5,694 nucleotides of DNA from SZAS-103 sp038216155 (GTDB taxonomy: Bacteria > Pseudomonadota > Gammaproteobacteria > Xanthomonadales > Xanthomonadaceae), in assembly GCA_038216155.1 (NCBI GenBank), contig JBBQQH010000099.1, positions 1 to 5,694 on the forward strand. The letters are read 5' to 3'. Both the position numbers and the translations under genes were made by a program. Every line of letters begins with the position of its first letter. Positions within the stretch are counted from its first letter, which is position 1. A model generated the notes under the pieces. It had not been told where the DNA came from. It was given only the letters and a program-made list of their open reading frames with translations, and did no database searches. Positions 5,459 through 5,694 of this stretch are shown here, piece after piece.

Positions 5459-5534
5459 TGGCGTCCCCACGGGGATTCGAACCCCGGTCGCGTCCGTGAA
5501 AGGGACGTGTCCTAGGCCTCTAGACGATGGGGAC
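5459..5534 (-). tRNA. tRNA-Glu (anticodon TTC)
   Basis: A 76-base cloverleaf on the minus strand, including an encoded CCA (5461-5459). The acceptor stem GTCCCCA/TGGGGAC pairs perfectly, with discriminator G. The anticodon stem CGTCC/GGACG encloses loop CTTTCAC with anticodon TTC, reading glutamate codons. The T arm contains the canonical GGTTCGAAT. It is the second tRNA of the leftward pair, 22 bases after tRNA-Ala, and is followed by an intrinsic terminator. Glu-tRNA is also a precursor for tetrapyrrole synthesis in bacteria of this type. Confidence 0.98.
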
Positions 5535-5556
5535 AGAGGCGGTGCTGATGGTGAAG

Positions 5557-5632
<76 letters not shown>

Positions 5633-5650
5633 ACATGCTGAAGAGCGCGC

Positions 5651-5679
5651 AGGATACGGGCGTGCCCCGCGCGCGTCAA
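5651..5679 (-). promoter_or_regulatory. Promoter of the tRNA-Ala/tRNA-Glu operon
   Basis: On the minus strand, TTGACG (5679-5674; 5 of 6) is followed by 17 bases and TATCCT (5656-5651; 4 of 6). The start would fall near 5644, about 12 bases before the mature tRNA-Ala. The bases just after the -10 box are GCGCGC (5650-5645), a GC-rich discriminator like those of stable-RNA promoters subject to ppGpp control. Confidence 0.8.
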
Positions 5680-5694
5680 GGAAAACCGCGTGGG

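Overview
The window looks like chromosomal DNA of a GC-rich gammaproteobacterium. A member of Xanthomonadales/Lysobacterales (Xanthomonadaceae or Rhodanobacteraceae) is my best guess. The guess rests on base composition, on the tRNA-Ala(GGC)/tRNA-Glu(TTC) pair with encoded CCA ends, and on the gene families. It is inference, not a database match.

Layout. Positions 1-4042 hold a leftward (minus-strand) gene set that reads as one operon. In order of transcription it encodes a sulfide:quinone oxidoreductase (4042-2744), a cytochrome b561 (2695-2135), a small two-helix DUF2892 membrane protein (2030-1815), a lipoprotein periplasmic adaptor (1780-704), and the N-terminal 237 residues of an RND efflux permease that runs off the left edge (711-1). 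Divergently on the plus strand lies a small ArsR-family repressor of the BigR/SqrR/YgaV type (4306-4629). After a 227-base gap follows a DUF302 protein (4857-5240). The right end carries a leftward tRNA operon, tRNA-Ala(GGC) then tRNA-Glu(TTC), with a recognisable promoter (5651-5679) and intrinsic terminator (5411-5441).

How it fits together. The repressor has the two cysteines, 66 residues apart, that BigR and SqrR use to sense persulfides. The reductase has the three catalytic cysteines of sulfide:quinone oxidoreductases. The region between them contains an AT-rich inverted repeat (4137-4160) that lies inside two overlapping, oppositely directed sigma70-like promoters, so one bound repressor could silence both directions. 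The simplest reading is a sulfide/persulfide-induced module: sulfide is oxidised by SQR at the membrane, electrons enter the quinone pool (possibly shared with the b561 protein), and the DUF2892 protein and RND pump deal with the sulfur product or with damage from it.

The unusual part is the coupling of a persulfide-sensor-controlled SQR to an RND tripartite pump. No persulfide dioxygenase or rhodanese, the expected partners, is visible here. I see no insertion sequence, CRISPR array or phage gene.
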